A stretch of 64,000 nt of DNA from an uncultured Alphaproteobacteria bacterium (GCA_903860975.1 CAIOSI010000013.1:31391-95390), one strand, 5' to 3'. Positions 29,743-39,159 are shown, numbered from the stretch's first letter. The notes: generated by a model not told the origin, from the sequence alone. Translations and numbers: made by a program.

Positions 29743-32700
29743 TTAGAACGCCAGGCGGTACTTGCCACCGACGGTATAGTTATAAGGGCGGCTGGAGCCC
29801 GGGTCGTCTACATTGGTCTCTGTGCGGACGAAGGCTGACACCTCCGCAGACTGCCTGGGAAGGATGCGCCCGTACATCATCTCGACAGCCCACGGTATGG
29901 GCCCATGGCTGGCGTCCACCGTTTGATTGATGACGCCCAGCTCTCCCGTCTGACGGTCAACGACGCCATAGGATCCGAAGTTGATTTGCCCGTGATAGAC
30001 TTGAAGGGATTTCGACACTGAGACCCTCAGTCGATCTTCCTGGACAAAGACGCCGGCTTTGCTCAACGCGAGTTCCGCAGCTGAGCTATCAAGTCCTCCT
30101 GCCGTCGTGGTCAGCGTCTGATCCCTCGCGGTTGCGGTCTGGGCCAAGGTGCCCGTTGCCGTAAGCAAGAACCCGTCGCCCAAGGCCCAGTCGAAGCCAA
30201 GATTGAGCGCTGTCGTTGTTGCGCCGCCGCCGAGTTGATTGGGGTCGACCGATTGGAAGCCAAGCAATCCCGACTGCTCACGCAGGCGCATCAGAGCCGT
30301 GCGAACCGTGAACCGATCGTTCACGGCATAGTCCAGACCAAGGTGCTCTGCGTCGGCCTGGTAGACCTGTTTAGGGTTGTTGCTGATCCCGTAAAATGAA
30401 AGGTCGCGAGCATCTTGGCGCTCAGTCGCGCCGAAGCTGAACGTCACCCTGTCGACCGGAGTCACCCGCCAGTCGAAGAACACGCCGCCAGACGCGAGGC
30501 TGAGTACCGGATTGGCGCCGCCGCGGCGCGCGGCGATGTCGGATTTCTGTCCCGATCCATCGCTTCCGCCAAGCGCTGCGGCACCGTTACCGAGGCCGAA
30601 CCTGAGGCTGCTGCGCGAGCCGACAAGGGCGAAGTCGAGATTCGTGTCCAGATCGGACGCCTTAAATCCGAGTGGAACCTCGCGCGGCGATAAAGCCACG
30701 CGCAGGTCCATTCCCATCACGCGCCCGACCGAGGCACTGGACGTCGTCAGGTCGGCGAACTGCGAAGTGTTCAGGTTGTTCCCCGTAAACTTCCCGCCGC
30801 CGGACACCCACGACTTCAAGTCGCTGGTCAGATAGGCTTGGTAGTTTCCTGAGCCACTGCTGCGCGGCGCGGCCTGCCCAACCAGGGTCGAGGCCAGCGG
30901 AATTTGGAAGTCCCGAACAGTGGCGCCAACCTTTTCCAGCGCCGTGATGGACAGTTTCGAAGCGTTCCAAGATGAAGGGCTGCTGGTCGAGACGTTGGTG
31001 ACCACGCTGGCCAAGCTGATCGGAGTGGCACCGACCTTGCCGGCGACCACACTGAAATACTGCAGGCTCGCCCAATTCAGCGGGGATTGCGAGGCCTGAA
31101 TATTGAGTTCACCAACGCCATAGACCGCGTCGGCCCCTGGATTAACGCCCAGGGGGGTCGCCGATTTGAGGATGATCTGGGCGGTCTCGTCCGGGTAGTT
31201 GGCAAGCCATGGCCACCGGGCCTGTAGCAGTCCAATCGCCGCCGACACCTGAGGCGCCGCAAGCGAGGTGCCGGTTTGACGGCTGATGTTTCCGGCCCCG
31301 TCGGTGATGAGAACCAGTTCCCCCGGCGCGACGATGAACCGGTACTTCAGCTTGTTGGCCTCCGCGCAGGTCTGCGAGTTGGCGGAGGTGTCCAAAAGGC
31401 AGGCCTCGCCGGGACGGTTCGAAAAGTTTGAGATCGCTCCATCGACGCCCACCGAACCCACGATGATGAGGTTGGGGTTTGTCGCGAAATTCCACGGCAC
31501 GTTCGACCTCTGGGTCATCCCGTCGTTGCCGGCGGCGATGACCAGGTTGTGGCCCTTGGCCGCGCCGGAACTCAAAGCGGTGTTCCATCCTGGGCTGAGC
31601 GTCCACCCCGGTTCGCCGAGTGAGGCGTTCAGCACGCCGGTGGGCGCGCCCTGCTTCGCAAAGGTGCTGTTCGCGAGGAACTGGATTCCGGTCCCGACAT
31701 CGTTCCAGTTGGTGGTGTTGGTGCTGTCGTAGGGATCGTAGACAATGACACGGCCCGATCCTTTCGGGAGGACGCCCATGATACCTGTCCCATCGAACGA
31801 GCCGATGATGAGGCTGCCGACCGCCGCACCATGCCCGTCGCCGAAGACATCGCTTCCGTATTGGAGCAGCGTCCCCTTGGCGTGCTTCGTAGAATTGCTG
31901 ACGGTGAAGTCGAGCATCCCGATCGTGATCGGTTTGGACTGATCCCCCGAGGTGGCGATCCCTGCGAGCGCCGGGCTCCAGTGTGTCGCGCCCATCCGCC
32001 AGTCAACGTGACCGGTGCCGGAATAGCTCATCAGGCCATCATAGAGGTTCAGGAAAAACATTGCCTGGGCGGTGGGAGATACGTCGGCAAGGCTGCTTGT
32101 CTGAACAGTTCCGTCGGCTTTCAAGGCGATGCCTGACTGGGTCAAAGCCTTGAGCACCGGTTGAGGCGCAGCCTTTTTCGCGACTTGATCTTTCCCAAGC
32201 GCCTCGCCCCAGAATGTCGAAACGGGTGCCAGAATGGTGGTGTTGAGGAGCCCAGCGACGGTGGTGTAGTCGCCGCTGACTTTCGCGGCGGCCCAAGCCG
32301 ACTGGACCTTGGTCCAGCTCGCCGATTCCTGGCGCCAGAAGCCTGCGATATGGGAATAATCTATAAACTCAGACGGATTGTGCGTGTACGGGTTCGCGTC
32401 CTCCGACCCCCAAAACGGATCGTACCCGGTGCCATATTTTGCAATGGTCTGAGACGTGGTGTCGACGACGAACGGATTGGTAGAGGACCAGAACGCACTC
32501 AAGTTTCCCCAGAACGGGCTGAGGTTGCCATAAAAGGCGCTGAGGTTGCCGTAAAACGGGCTGAGGTTGCCATAAAAGGCGCTGAGGTTGCCGTAGAATG
32601 GGCTGATGTTGCCGTAAAGCGGCTTGATCGTGTTACCTGTCGTCGACGTCTGCGCCAGCGCGTTGGACGCCTGCAAGGCCAAGACGGAGCAAGCCGCGAG

Positions 32701-32775
32701 TGCGACGGTGCGGAACGCAGATTTTCGACCTGTCAGCTTTTGATTTTTCACGCTCTGGCCTCGTTCGCATCTCAT
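29743..32775 (-). CDS. Subtilisin-like (S8) autotransporter protease with N-terminal repeats
   Basis: This 1010-residue protein has a signal peptide ending about residue 41 (SNALA), then six heptads of the form xFYGNLS (52-93), a linker, and an S8 protease domain. Its triad is D289 in GMLDFTVS, H315 in GDGHGAAVG and S504 in GTSLAAPQV, with oxyanion N417 in AAGND. The rest carries a barrel-like C-terminal region (about 720-1010) ending in YRLAF, so the protease is likely shown on the cell surface. It reads in the same direction as the TPR kinase. The repeats have no catalytic role and may be a linker or adhesion element. Confidence 0.88.
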   Translation of the reverse strand: MRCERGQSVKNQKLTGRKSAFRTVALAACSVLALQASNALAQTSTTGNTIKPLYGNISPFYGNLSAFYGNLSPFYGNLSAFYGNLSPFWGNLSAFWSSTNPFVVDTTSQTIAKYGTGYDPFWGSEDANPYTHNPSEFIDYSHIAGFWRQESASWTKVQSAWAAAKVSGDYTTVAGLLNTTILAPVSTFWGEALGKDQVAKKAAPQPVLKALTQSGIALKADGTVQTSSLADVSPTAQAMFFLNLYDGLMSYSGTGHVDWRMGATHWSPALAGIATSGDQSKPITIGMLDFTVSNSTKHAKGTLLQYGSDVFGDGHGAAVGSLIIGSFDGTGIMGVLPKGSGRVIVYDPYDSTNTTNWNDVGTGIQFLANSTFAKQGAPTGVLNASLGEPGWTLSPGWNTALSSGAAKGHNLVIAAGNDGMTQRSNVPWNFATNPNLIIVGSVGVDGAISNFSNRPGEACLLDTSANSQTCAEANKLKYRFIVAPGELVLITDGAGNISRQTGTSLAAPQVSAAIGLLQARWPWLANYPDETAQIILKSATPLGVNPGADAVYGVGELNIQASQSPLNWASLQYFSVVAGKVGATPISLASVVTNVSTSSPSSWNASKLSITALEKVGATVRDFQIPLASTLVGQAAPRSSGSGNYQAYLTSDLKSWVSGGGKFTGNNLNTSQFADLTTSSASVGRVMGMDLRVALSPREVPLGFKASDLDTNLDFALVGSRSSLRFGLGNGAAALGGSDGSGQKSDIAARRGGANPVLSLASGGVFFDWRVTPVDRVTFSFGATERQDARDLSFYGISNNPKQVYQADAEHLGLDYAVNDRFTVRTALMRLREQSGLLGFQSVDPNQLGGGATTTALNLGFDWALGDGFLLTATGTLAQTATARDQTLTTTAGGLDSSAAELALSKAGVFVQEDRLRVSVSKSLQVYHGQINFGSYGVVDRQTGELGVINQTVDASHGPIPWAVEMMYGRILPRQSAEVSAFVRTETNVDDPGSSRPYNYTVGGKYRLAF
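32497..32622 (-). repeat. Six 21-bp tandem repeats coding (P/A)FYGNLS heptads
   Basis: Six in-frame 21-bp units inside the S8 protease gene encode PLYGNIS, PFYGNLS, AFYGNLS, PFYGNLS, AFYGNLS and PFWGNLS. Proline and alanine alternate at the first place, giving a 42-bp higher-order period. The DNA copies are nearly identical at several sites, which suggests recent expansion or contraction by slippage or recombination. Confidence 0.9.
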
Positions 32776-34173
32776 CTATCAATTCACAGTTTGCGACCTC
32801 ATGGGTTTCGAAGGTCTTGATAAATGAAGTTAAGGCCTCCTTAGCCGTATTCGTTATTTGTAATTCTCGCATACGAGACTGTTTTGAAGGCCTATTATTT
32901 TTCGACATTTATTCGGCGAGACTGTCCTGGGCGGAGAAACTCAGAGTAAACCAGTCATCGCCAGCTCCTAAAGCGCGCTTGGCGCATGTAAGGGTTGCGA
33001 GAAAGCTTTCCATCGTCAGAGGAGATGGCCGTCCACTAGGCGGGCCAGAAAGACGGCGGGGGACCGAGCGTGGGTGATCGCCGAGCGGATGATCCCTGCC
33101 GCCGGCACGCGGCAAAGAATTTGACGCGCTGGGTATTGGGGTCGGTTTTGAGATCCTTGGTCAGGGGGCCGCTGAGATCCCCGCGAAGAGCGTGGCACTA
33201 ACGTGTGCATTTACGGATGAGATTGGGGCAATCTCCGCCGCCGATTCAAAACCCTGGATTGCATGAAGAATTGCCTGGTGTTCACCCTGGGTGTGAGCTC
33301 AAGCCCGCCGGGAATTTGGATTGCAACGCGATCAGCTAACCTGCGCCTTAAATCCTGGGCCGGATGATCGCGCTGCAGGCGCGTCTAGCGACACGCGCTG
33401 ATGGCCTAGACGGTTATACCCCCGGAAAGTGACGGCGCCGTCCACATTGCAGTCCGAACGCCGGTCGACGGCGGTGTCACCGCCGCCTGACCGCGCGCGA
33501 CGGCGAAGTTTTGATCCGAGGGCGCGCCCTGTCCGAAAAGCGCCTTGCCCGCCGGGATGACGCGGTGAGATCCTGAACGACGCGTAGGGCGCAGGCGACC
33601 TGATCGGACAGGACGCGCAGCAAAACCAGGCGGGGACCTTAGGCCGGGTGAGGTTGCCGACGACGGAGACATTCATTTCGATCCATCCGGATCGCCGCCG
33701 CCCGGGGCAGAGGCTGGCCTTTCGGCTCGGGATTGGCACCATGCAGCCTATCCCTTTCCTCCATCAGGAAGGCAATAAGAACCTGGCGTCTGCGGCCGTC
33801 CTAACCCTCGAAAAGAAGTCTCTCCAACAAGGGCAGAGGTGCGCGCGATTGCGCTCTATCGGGGCCATAACACTCCCAAGTGCCAGTGCCCGCTTGGAGC
33901 GGCGACCCCGCCTTCGTATCCGGGAAAAAATCGCCTGGCCGTCTGATAGCCAACATAAGCCCTGCACAATGGACGTAGGAAATTCCCCGAGTCCCAATTC
34001 CGATTCCCGACTTAATATTCCTGAAAATAACTATTGGATCGAAGTTGGAGATTTTAGAGCTCAAAATAGACGTAATTGGAGCGCTTTATATTATCTAAGA
34101 TATTCATCTCTTAGGATTGGCAATTTCTACGAATCTGAATTTATGGGTAAGTTTGATGTAGAATTTGGTCGTG
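32776..34173. other. Gene-poor region, 1.4 kb, with AT-rich parts
   Basis: No gene with family likeness was found in this stretch. The parts near 32.80-32.93 kb and 34.0-34.17 kb are clearly AT-richer than the rest of the window. Several frames of 60-180 codons exist but none has good start signals or recognisable motifs. The AT-rich parts probably hold the promoters of the S8 protease gene (leftward) and the Crp-like gene (rightward). The middle part (33.2-33.75 kb) has coding-like composition in more than one frame and may be decayed. Confidence 0.5.
34095..34114. promoter_or_regulatory. Palindrome CTAAGA-N8-TCTTAG upstream of Crp-like gene
   Basis: This dyad has 6-bp perfect arms and an 8-bp spacer. 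It is in an AT-rich stretch about 60 bp upstream of the start of the Crp/Fnr-like gene. The spacing and symmetry suit a dimeric regulator, possibly the gene's own product. It differs from the classic FNR/CRP sites, so this is only a candidate. Confidence 0.35.
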
Positions 34174-34878
34174 ATGTTTAGAAATACATTCTTGAAATCG
34201 CTGAATGCTGAAGATCGGGCAGCTTTTGCGCCACATCTTAAGGAGGTCGTCCTGGGCACGGGGCAACGGCTCTGCGAGGCTGGCGAACTGCCGCAGGCGG
34301 TCTATTTTTCCAGCAACGCGGTGGCCTCGGTCGTGACCTTGCTGCAGGACAACCGCGCGTTCGAGGTGTCATCCGTCGGATACGAAAGCGTCATTGGTCT
34401 GTTCCCCGCGCTGACAGGGCTACCGACGCAGACGCAGACGGTCGTGCAGCTCGCCGGGACCGGGTTCCGGCTGCCGATGGCGGTATTTCGCCAGCGCCTG
34501 GACGAAAGTTCCAGGCTGATGAGCCGCGTGCTTGCCTACCTGCAAATCAGCAGCTCACCGGCAGAGCGGTCCATTGTCTGCAACGCGGTGCACCACCTGC
34601 CGAACCGGCTCGCGCGTTGGCTGTTGGTCACCCATGACCGCGTTGACGTGCCGGTGATGGCCCTGACCCAGGATTACATGTGCGTGATGGTGGGCGCGCT
34701 GCGCAGCTCCGTCAGCCTGGCTGCCAGTGGGTTCAAGAGCGACGGGCTCATCACCTACAGTCGCGGTCGGGTAACAATCCTCGATCGTGCCGGCCTCGAG
34801 CGACGCGCCTGCGAGTGCTACCGAGGTGATATGGCGGACCTTGGCAAGCTCCTCCACGGAACTGAGACCAAAGCCTGA
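34174..34878 (+). CDS. Crp/Fnr-family transcription regulator
   Basis: The 234-residue protein has an N-terminal cyclic-nucleotide-binding-like fold (about 5-115) and a C-terminal Crp-type helix-turn-helix (LTQDYMCVMVG, then RSSVSLAASGFKSDGLITYSR split across two helices) ending near ACECY, as in the alphaproteobacterial Crp/Fnr group. The RxGE-type ligand motif of true CRP is not clear, and there are no FNR cysteines at the N terminus, so the signal is unknown. I chose the ATG at 34174; an in-frame TTG lies 9 bp upstream. The AT-rich promoter region before it has a palindrome at 34095-34114. Confidence 0.87.
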   Translation: MFRNTFLKSLNAEDRAAFAPHLKEVVLGTGQRLCEAGELPQAVYFSSNAVASVVTLLQDNRAFEVSSVGYESVIGLFPALTGLPTQTQTVVQLAGTGFRLPMAVFRQRLDESSRLMSRVLAYLQISSSPAERSIVCNAVHHLPNRLARWLLVTHDRVDVPVMALTQDYMCVMVGALRSSVSLAASGFKSDGLITYSRGRVTILDRAGLERRACECYRGDMADLGKLLHGTETKA

Positions 34879-34888
34879 CGCGCTGGCC

Positions 34889-34908
34889 CCGGGTTGATGC
34901 CCGGTTTT
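34889..34908 (+). terminator. Intrinsic terminator of the Crp-like gene
   Basis: A CCGGG/CCCGG stem with a 6-base loop is followed directly by TTTT, 11 bp after the stop codon. A second dyad, GAGCGC-TCA-GCGCTC (34909-34923), follows and touches the stop codon of the convergent MBL gene, so the pair may act in both directions. Confidence 0.6.
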
Positions 34909-34922
34909 GAGCGCTCAGCGCT

Positions 34923-36620
34923 CTAGGCGCGCAGTCCCGGGATATCAAAGCAAGCCAGCCCGCGTTTTGTCGCCTCTGCATCACCTTCGATCTGCATCGC
35001 GTCAGACGACATCAAACCCGTCAATGTGGAAGACCCTGTCAGGACTTGGATCAAGTCGGCGTAGGCTACCGTTACCGTTGTCGAGGCGCCGATCCCGTCG
35101 GTCGCCACAGAAATTTCATTTCGGATGTGGAGCCCGGCTGGGCCGGCGTCTGAGAATTTGAAGCTGACGTGGTGGTCGATACCTCTTGCGCGGACTGGAT
35201 CAAGGAGCACGCGTAAGAGGTGGAGGGTCTCACGTGGAGACAATTCGGACAGCTGCTGAGCGCGAAGCCGATGCTCGCGAAGCCGCGACAAATGGGTAGA
35301 GCCATCAAGGTCTCGAGCGCGGGTCAAACACCAGTTGCGGATGTTCATTGCTGTGGTGCGGCTGGCGATGTCACGCAGCACGCTGGCGAGCAGCATTCGG
35401 TCGGCATCCTCTGGGTCGGCCCGCGCAACGAGCCAAGAGGCTAACTCCAGCGCCCAACGCAGATCATTGGCAGCGCGCGCTTGGGTAACGCGGCTGCGAA
35501 CCGCAAGCGCTCCGCCAAGTTCCGCCACGAGCCGATCGGCGCGAGCCGTCGGCTCCATTGGAAACAACCGCGCAGCGTCGCCGTCGAACCAACCCCGCAC
35601 ACCGGCAGCGATCTGGCGGACGTGATGCTCGGCGACACCATAAAACTCCGTCGTAAGGTAATCGTCGTCGACGGCCGCGGGCAGGACAACGCTGTGAGCG
35701 AGCTGGTCGGCTGTCAAACCACGGTTCATCCCGCGCACGGTTTGGTCCCATAGGAATTGGATCGTATCTCGATAGCGAGTCGTGCGGCGAGCGATCTCAT
35801 CCTTGCCAGATAGCGGTGGGCCGTGCGCGCCCAGCATGTGCTCCGCCTGCAACCCGATCAGATGGTCAATCCCCTGCAACAGGATGTTTGGGTCGCGGTA
35901 GGCTTCACCGCGAACGGCGAAAACGTTGAAGAGGGTCGGCCAGACCAGATTCTGAATACTGACCTTGAATTCAGGGAACCAGAAAGTCACCGAATCGTCA
36001 GCGTCGGAGGGCGCACTCGTGACCTCGACGGTCAACCCTGCGAGGCTAAGATGCTCGCCACCTTGGAAAAAATCCGTTGGGACGATGTAGCCCGGCGTAA
36101 AGGGCGCGTGTCGAGGATCCCGGAAGAAGAGGCCAAGACCCTCATTGACAACGGCATCCGGCCCCTCCTTCGGAAGCCTAAGTCCGAACTGGTGAATCAG
36201 GCCAGCTGAATAGGCCGGGCCAATTTCACTTGTTACCCGAGCAAGGTTGGCGGGTATCCGCTGGTGGCCAAAAATAGGGACGCACGAACCGGCTTCGTCA
36301 AAGATGGCCTTGGTGCCGCCAACGTAGTGGAAGTGGGTGTAGAGCACAGCCACGACCGGCGCATGTGTGTGGAGGCGCAGCTCGCGCAAGGCCGATGCCA
36401 TTTCCTCAACGCTCTCGCCAGTATCGATCGCAATGATTCCACCTGGCCCCTCCACAAAGGTCTGATTGGAAAGTCCATTGCCGACCAGCGTCCAGACACC
36501 GGGGCGCACCGAATAGAAACGCCTCGCCAGCCGCACGGAGTGGTCCAGGCTCTCGCGATGCGTCAACTGACCATTGGGTCCCTCGACGATCACGGATGGA
36601 TCTGGATCGAAGCTTCGCAT
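34923..36620 (-). CDS. Alkylsulfatase-like MBL-fold protein with altered metal motif
   Basis: The 565-residue protein follows the plan of linear alkylsulfatases (SdsA/BDS1): an MBL-fold domain (about 35-290), an alkylsulfatase dimerisation domain (about 295-430), and a C-terminal sterol-carrier-like domain (about 440-565). The MBL zinc motif is normally HxHxDH followed by GG; here it reads HFHYVGG (96-102), so the DH pair is missing. A later ligand region AHGPP (about 284-288) also departs from the usual SHHWP. No signal peptide is seen, unlike SdsA1. It may be inactive, use another metal geometry or be a separate subfamily. Confidence 0.8.
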   Translation of the reverse strand: MRSFDPDPSVIVEGPNGQLTHRESLDHSVRLARRFYSVRPGVWTLVGNGLSNQTFVEGPGGIIAIDTGESVEEMASALRELRLHTHAPVVAVLYTHFHYVGGTKAIFDEAGSCVPIFGHQRIPANLARVTSEIGPAYSAGLIHQFGLRLPKEGPDAVVNEGLGLFFRDPRHAPFTPGYIVPTDFFQGGEHLSLAGLTVEVTSAPSDADDSVTFWFPEFKVSIQNLVWPTLFNVFAVRGEAYRDPNILLQGIDHLIGLQAEHMLGAHGPPLSGKDEIARRTTRYRDTIQFLWDQTVRGMNRGLTADQLAHSVVLPAAVDDDYLTTEFYGVAEHHVRQIAAGVRGWFDGDAARLFPMEPTARADRLVAELGGALAVRSRVTQARAANDLRWALELASWLVARADPEDADRMLLASVLRDIASRTTAMNIRNWCLTRARDLDGSTHLSRLREHRLRAQQLSELSPRETLHLLRVLLDPVRARGIDHHVSFKFSDAGPAGLHIRNEISVATDGIGASTTVTVAYADLIQVLTGSSTLTGLMSSDAMQIEGDAEATKRGLACFDIPGLRA

Positions 36621-37213
36621 CTTTGAGTTTCCTTTGCGGAGCCAGGAGCGACAGACGGACTGTGCGCCTTTGGTCCCTGGGATCTTAAGACAGCCTTTGA
36701 ACGGCCATTCGAGGCGCGTGTGCCGCCGTGCCGCCGCCCATTAATTGGCGCGTTATCGTTAGGTCGCACCGCTCTTGATCGCAATGGGATGCGCCATGGG
36801 CGAGGACTCAAATCTCCCGACTCCACGACCGTTGGGACTATCTGCCGCCGGGCTAGAAGACTGCGGCCGCATCAACGGCCTGGTCCGGGCCGCAGTCGTC
36901 CTTGGCCATGAGAATAAAGGCAGAAGCCTTTAGTATTTTGAAATTATTACGAAAATAGGTCGTTTGAGCCGCCCGTTCGTCTCAGGCTGCAACGATAATT
37001 TGATGGACGAGAATGTCGTTGGCACAGGCTCGAGCCTACGAGATGTCATCGCTCGCCCGCTTCCAAATCAGCGCATCAGCCTTGATACCCAAAGACCACT
37101 CGAAGCGGATCTCCATCTCGACGCAAGGGCGGAGTTTTGGGCGATTCTGGGCGCGACCGTGCGCCAGCTCGCGACCTCAACGCTGTTGGCCTGAAGCTCA
37201 GTGACCCGATCGA
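36621..37213. other. Intergenic region, 593 bp, with one hairpin
   Basis: No supported gene is found here. It has to contain the promoter of the minus-strand alkylsulfatase-like gene. A perfect hairpin (36914-36931) lies in a short AT-rich stretch. Frames of about 60-75 codons exist but lack start signals and family likeness. Confidence 0.45.
36914..36931. terminator. Perfect 7-bp hairpin TAAAGGC-AGAA-GCCTTTA
   Basis: The stem has seven perfect pairs around a four-base loop, and the DNA after it on the plus strand is T-rich (AGTATTTTG). It could be a weak terminator, but no gene ends close by on the plus strand, so its job is unclear. Confidence 0.35.
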
Positions 37214-37471
37214 CTATCCGAAAATCCCGCCCAGCCGTTTTGCGATGGACGGCTTGCTTTTTCGAGCCGTGTTCAGGCGCGGCGTCCTTGGCGCGTACTC
37301 AATGAGAATGCCGTATTCCGAAAGCCAGCGCGGCTGAGCGTTATACAGATTGGGCTCAATCGAAAGCTGGTAGTGCGGAATGTTGTGGATGAGGCGCTTT
37401 TCGATCACTGTGGCGATGACCTTGGAATCCGACTTGTCAATGAATTGAGCGCCGACTTCGTAGATAGCCAA
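37214..37471 (-). CDS. Small hypothetical protein, 85 residues
   Basis: I do not recognise the family. The frame opens with TTG at 37469-37471, preceded at 8 bp by AAGGGG. The first 60 residues have normal soluble-protein composition with alternating strands (MAIYEVGAQFIDKSD, then VIATVIEKR), while the C-terminal 20 residues are basic (TARKSKPSIAKRLGG). It is on the minus strand between an alkylsulfatase-like gene and a secreted hydrolase gene. The good ribosome-binding site and residue pattern make it a plausible real gene. Confidence 0.45.
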   Translation of the reverse strand: MAIYEVGAQFIDKSDSKVIATVIEKRLIHNIPHYQLSIEPNLYNAQPRWLSEYGILIEYAPRTPRLNTARKSKPSIAKRLGGIFG

Positions 37472-37750
37472 GTTTGGTCCCCTTAAACCTTGTCACCTAT
37501 AATCAGCCCGCCGACCAATCAAGCGTCAGGGGCCTGCGCACCCCAAAAGGCGGACGTCGCCGATCAACTTTGCCTTAGCCCGCATGTAGAGATCGGCGGA
37601 ATCGATCTCGGTTGAGCGAAAGGCGATCCCCAAACCCTAGGCGGGTAATCGGCTAGCTGTACATCTTCAAGCCCAACCTCCCGCTCGTCATACCAAGGTT
37701 CGAGAACGAGCTGCCAGAGCCGCCGTTTCGCATCCTGCAACCCTGCAGGC

Positions 37751-39046
37751 TCACGGGGCTGACGGCCGACGGTGCAGCTCGAGACCATAGGCTGTGTTGC
37801 GGTGGAATCCCTTCCAGGCAATCCCAGGGCCACCCGGACTCAAAGCACCATAGCCCGTGACGCTCGCCGGCCAGGCGCCGTCAGCGCCGAGGACAACGTC
37901 GGAGTCGAGGTATGCCGCCCGGGTCTCATCGCCCTTTGCGTAGCGGTCGAGGAAGGCTGTGATCATGTGCAGACTGATCCCCTGTATCCGGTCCTTCCGC
38001 CAGACCGGATCCTCGAACCACTGGAAATCCCACAATTGGCTGCGCGCGCCGTCGGGCGCTTGTTCGAGGCCCAGCGCATGGCCCGCGTTCTGGTAGACCA
38101 GGAAATAACGCTGAGCATGGATCGCCTGATCGAATACCGGCGCGATACCGTCGCTGAACCCCACCGTCGTGTCGCGGCTTCCGCCGATCAGGAGAAGCGG
38201 CGCAGTGATCGCGGCAAGACCCTGAGCGCCCCAGGCGCCGAGCCGGATTCCGGCTGGCGAGATCGCGACGACGGCTATGACGCGCGGGACGGCCAGTTCG
38301 CCTGCGCGCGCCTGGCCTCGGGCGAAGGCCGCCAGGGGTCGGCCAGGCGGCAGGGCCACGGGTCCCCCGCTCGGGTCCAGGATGGCTCCCGCCGCGGTCA
38401 GAACCCCATAACCGCCCATGGAATAGCCGATCAGCACCGTGCGAGCCGGATCGGCGCTGGCCAGACCCGGAGCGTGCGCCAGGATTTTCTGGCTTAAAGC
38501 CTGGGCTGCAAAGGCGATATCGAGCGGCCGCTGCACCATCACCTCGGAGGCTAGAGCGCGATTGGAGATGTCTGGATCGTGATGCGCGATCGCAACCACG
38601 ACATATCCTTTTGACGCCAGGTTCTCCGCAAGCCAGCTCAAAGCTTCAGGCTCGTTGCTGTAGCCGTGTGAGACGATAACGAGTGGAAAGCGCCCGGCGA
38701 TCGCGGTCGCGCCGCGCACGGCGAAGCCCTTCGAGGAAAAGGACACAAACCCACGGGGTGGCTCGCCGGGCAAAGCATAGCGGTAGACGACGGCCTTCCC
38801 GTTGCTTCGAGCCTTCGCCGGGTACCAGATCATGGCCGATAGCCGACGCCCTATCACGTTGGAGGGCGCGGGCTTGGCCTGCGCCCTGGGCACCAAGGAG
38901 ATCGACCTCAGACCGACGCTAAAGGATCCTGGACTGGAGAGCTCCGGCGCATCGGGCGAGGACCGGTTTGTGACCGGCTGAGCCGTGGCTGCGCCGGCCG
39001 CAAGCAAGGTCACCAGGACTAGAAGGCTCGTCAAGATTCTAGACAT
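37751..39046 (-). CDS. Secreted alpha/beta hydrolase
   Basis: This 431-residue exported hydrolase has a signal peptide (MSRILTSLLVLVTLLAAGA, then ATAQ). The catalytic serine is S209 in IGYSMGGYG, the acid is likely in GGSRDTTVGF and the histidine in NAGHALGLE; VSHGYS forms the oxyanion region. It resembles the dienelactone-hydrolase or PAF-acetylhydrolase-like group of secreted esterases. I chose the ATG at 39044-39046, since it starts a clean signal peptide; a longer frame at 39139 does not. The substrate is unknown. A cupin gene is divergent from it. Confidence 0.87.
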   Translation of the reverse strand: MSRILTSLLVLVTLLAAGAATAQPVTNRSSPDAPELSSPGSFSVGLRSISLVPRAQAKPAPSNVIGRRLSAMIWYPAKARSNGKAVVYRYALPGEPPRGFVSFSSKGFAVRGATAIAGRFPLVIVSHGYSNEPEALSWLAENLASKGYVVVAIAHHDPDISNRALASEVMVQRPLDIAFAAQALSQKILAHAPGLASADPARTVLIGYSMGGYGVLTAAGAILDPSGGPVALPPGRPLAAFARGQARAGELAVPRVIAVVAISPAGIRLGAWGAQGLAAITAPLLLIGGSRDTTVGFSDGIAPVFDQAIHAQRYFLVYQNAGHALGLEQAPDGARSQLWDFQWFEDPVWRKDRIQGISLHMITAFLDRYAKGDETRAAYLDSDVVLGADGAWPASVTGYGALSPGGPGIAWKGFHRNTAYGLELHRRPSAP

Positions 39047-39159
39047 ACCAAACACCCTGATGCCGCGTTGGGGAGATTGACCGGGTGCAAGGCTTGGCCC
39101 AGGGCGGCGAAAAATGATCAACTGTCGCCTCGCTTGCATCTGCCGGGAGAATCAGCCCC

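Noticed and set aside
32497..32622. CRISPR-like regular repeats
   Set aside because: The units are contiguous with no spacers and encode in-frame heptads.
32830..32844. TTAA-N7-TTAG, near the CtrA consensus TTAA-N7-TTAA
   Set aside because: One base off and overlapping an AAGGAGG-like stretch; a single imperfect match in an AT-rich part is not convincing.
32633..32908. 91-codon minus-strand frame overlapping the protease start
   Set aside because: Its first half looks mildly protein-like, but the second half is a shifted reading of the protease signal peptide.
33332..33742. 136-codon minus-strand frame
   Set aside because: Composition is coding-like in several frames at once, with no motif and no start signal; kept only as possible decayed sequence.
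33648..34181. 177-codon plus-strand frame ending at the Crp-like start
   Set aside because: It crosses the AT-rich promoter stretch, and its composition changes abruptly halfway.
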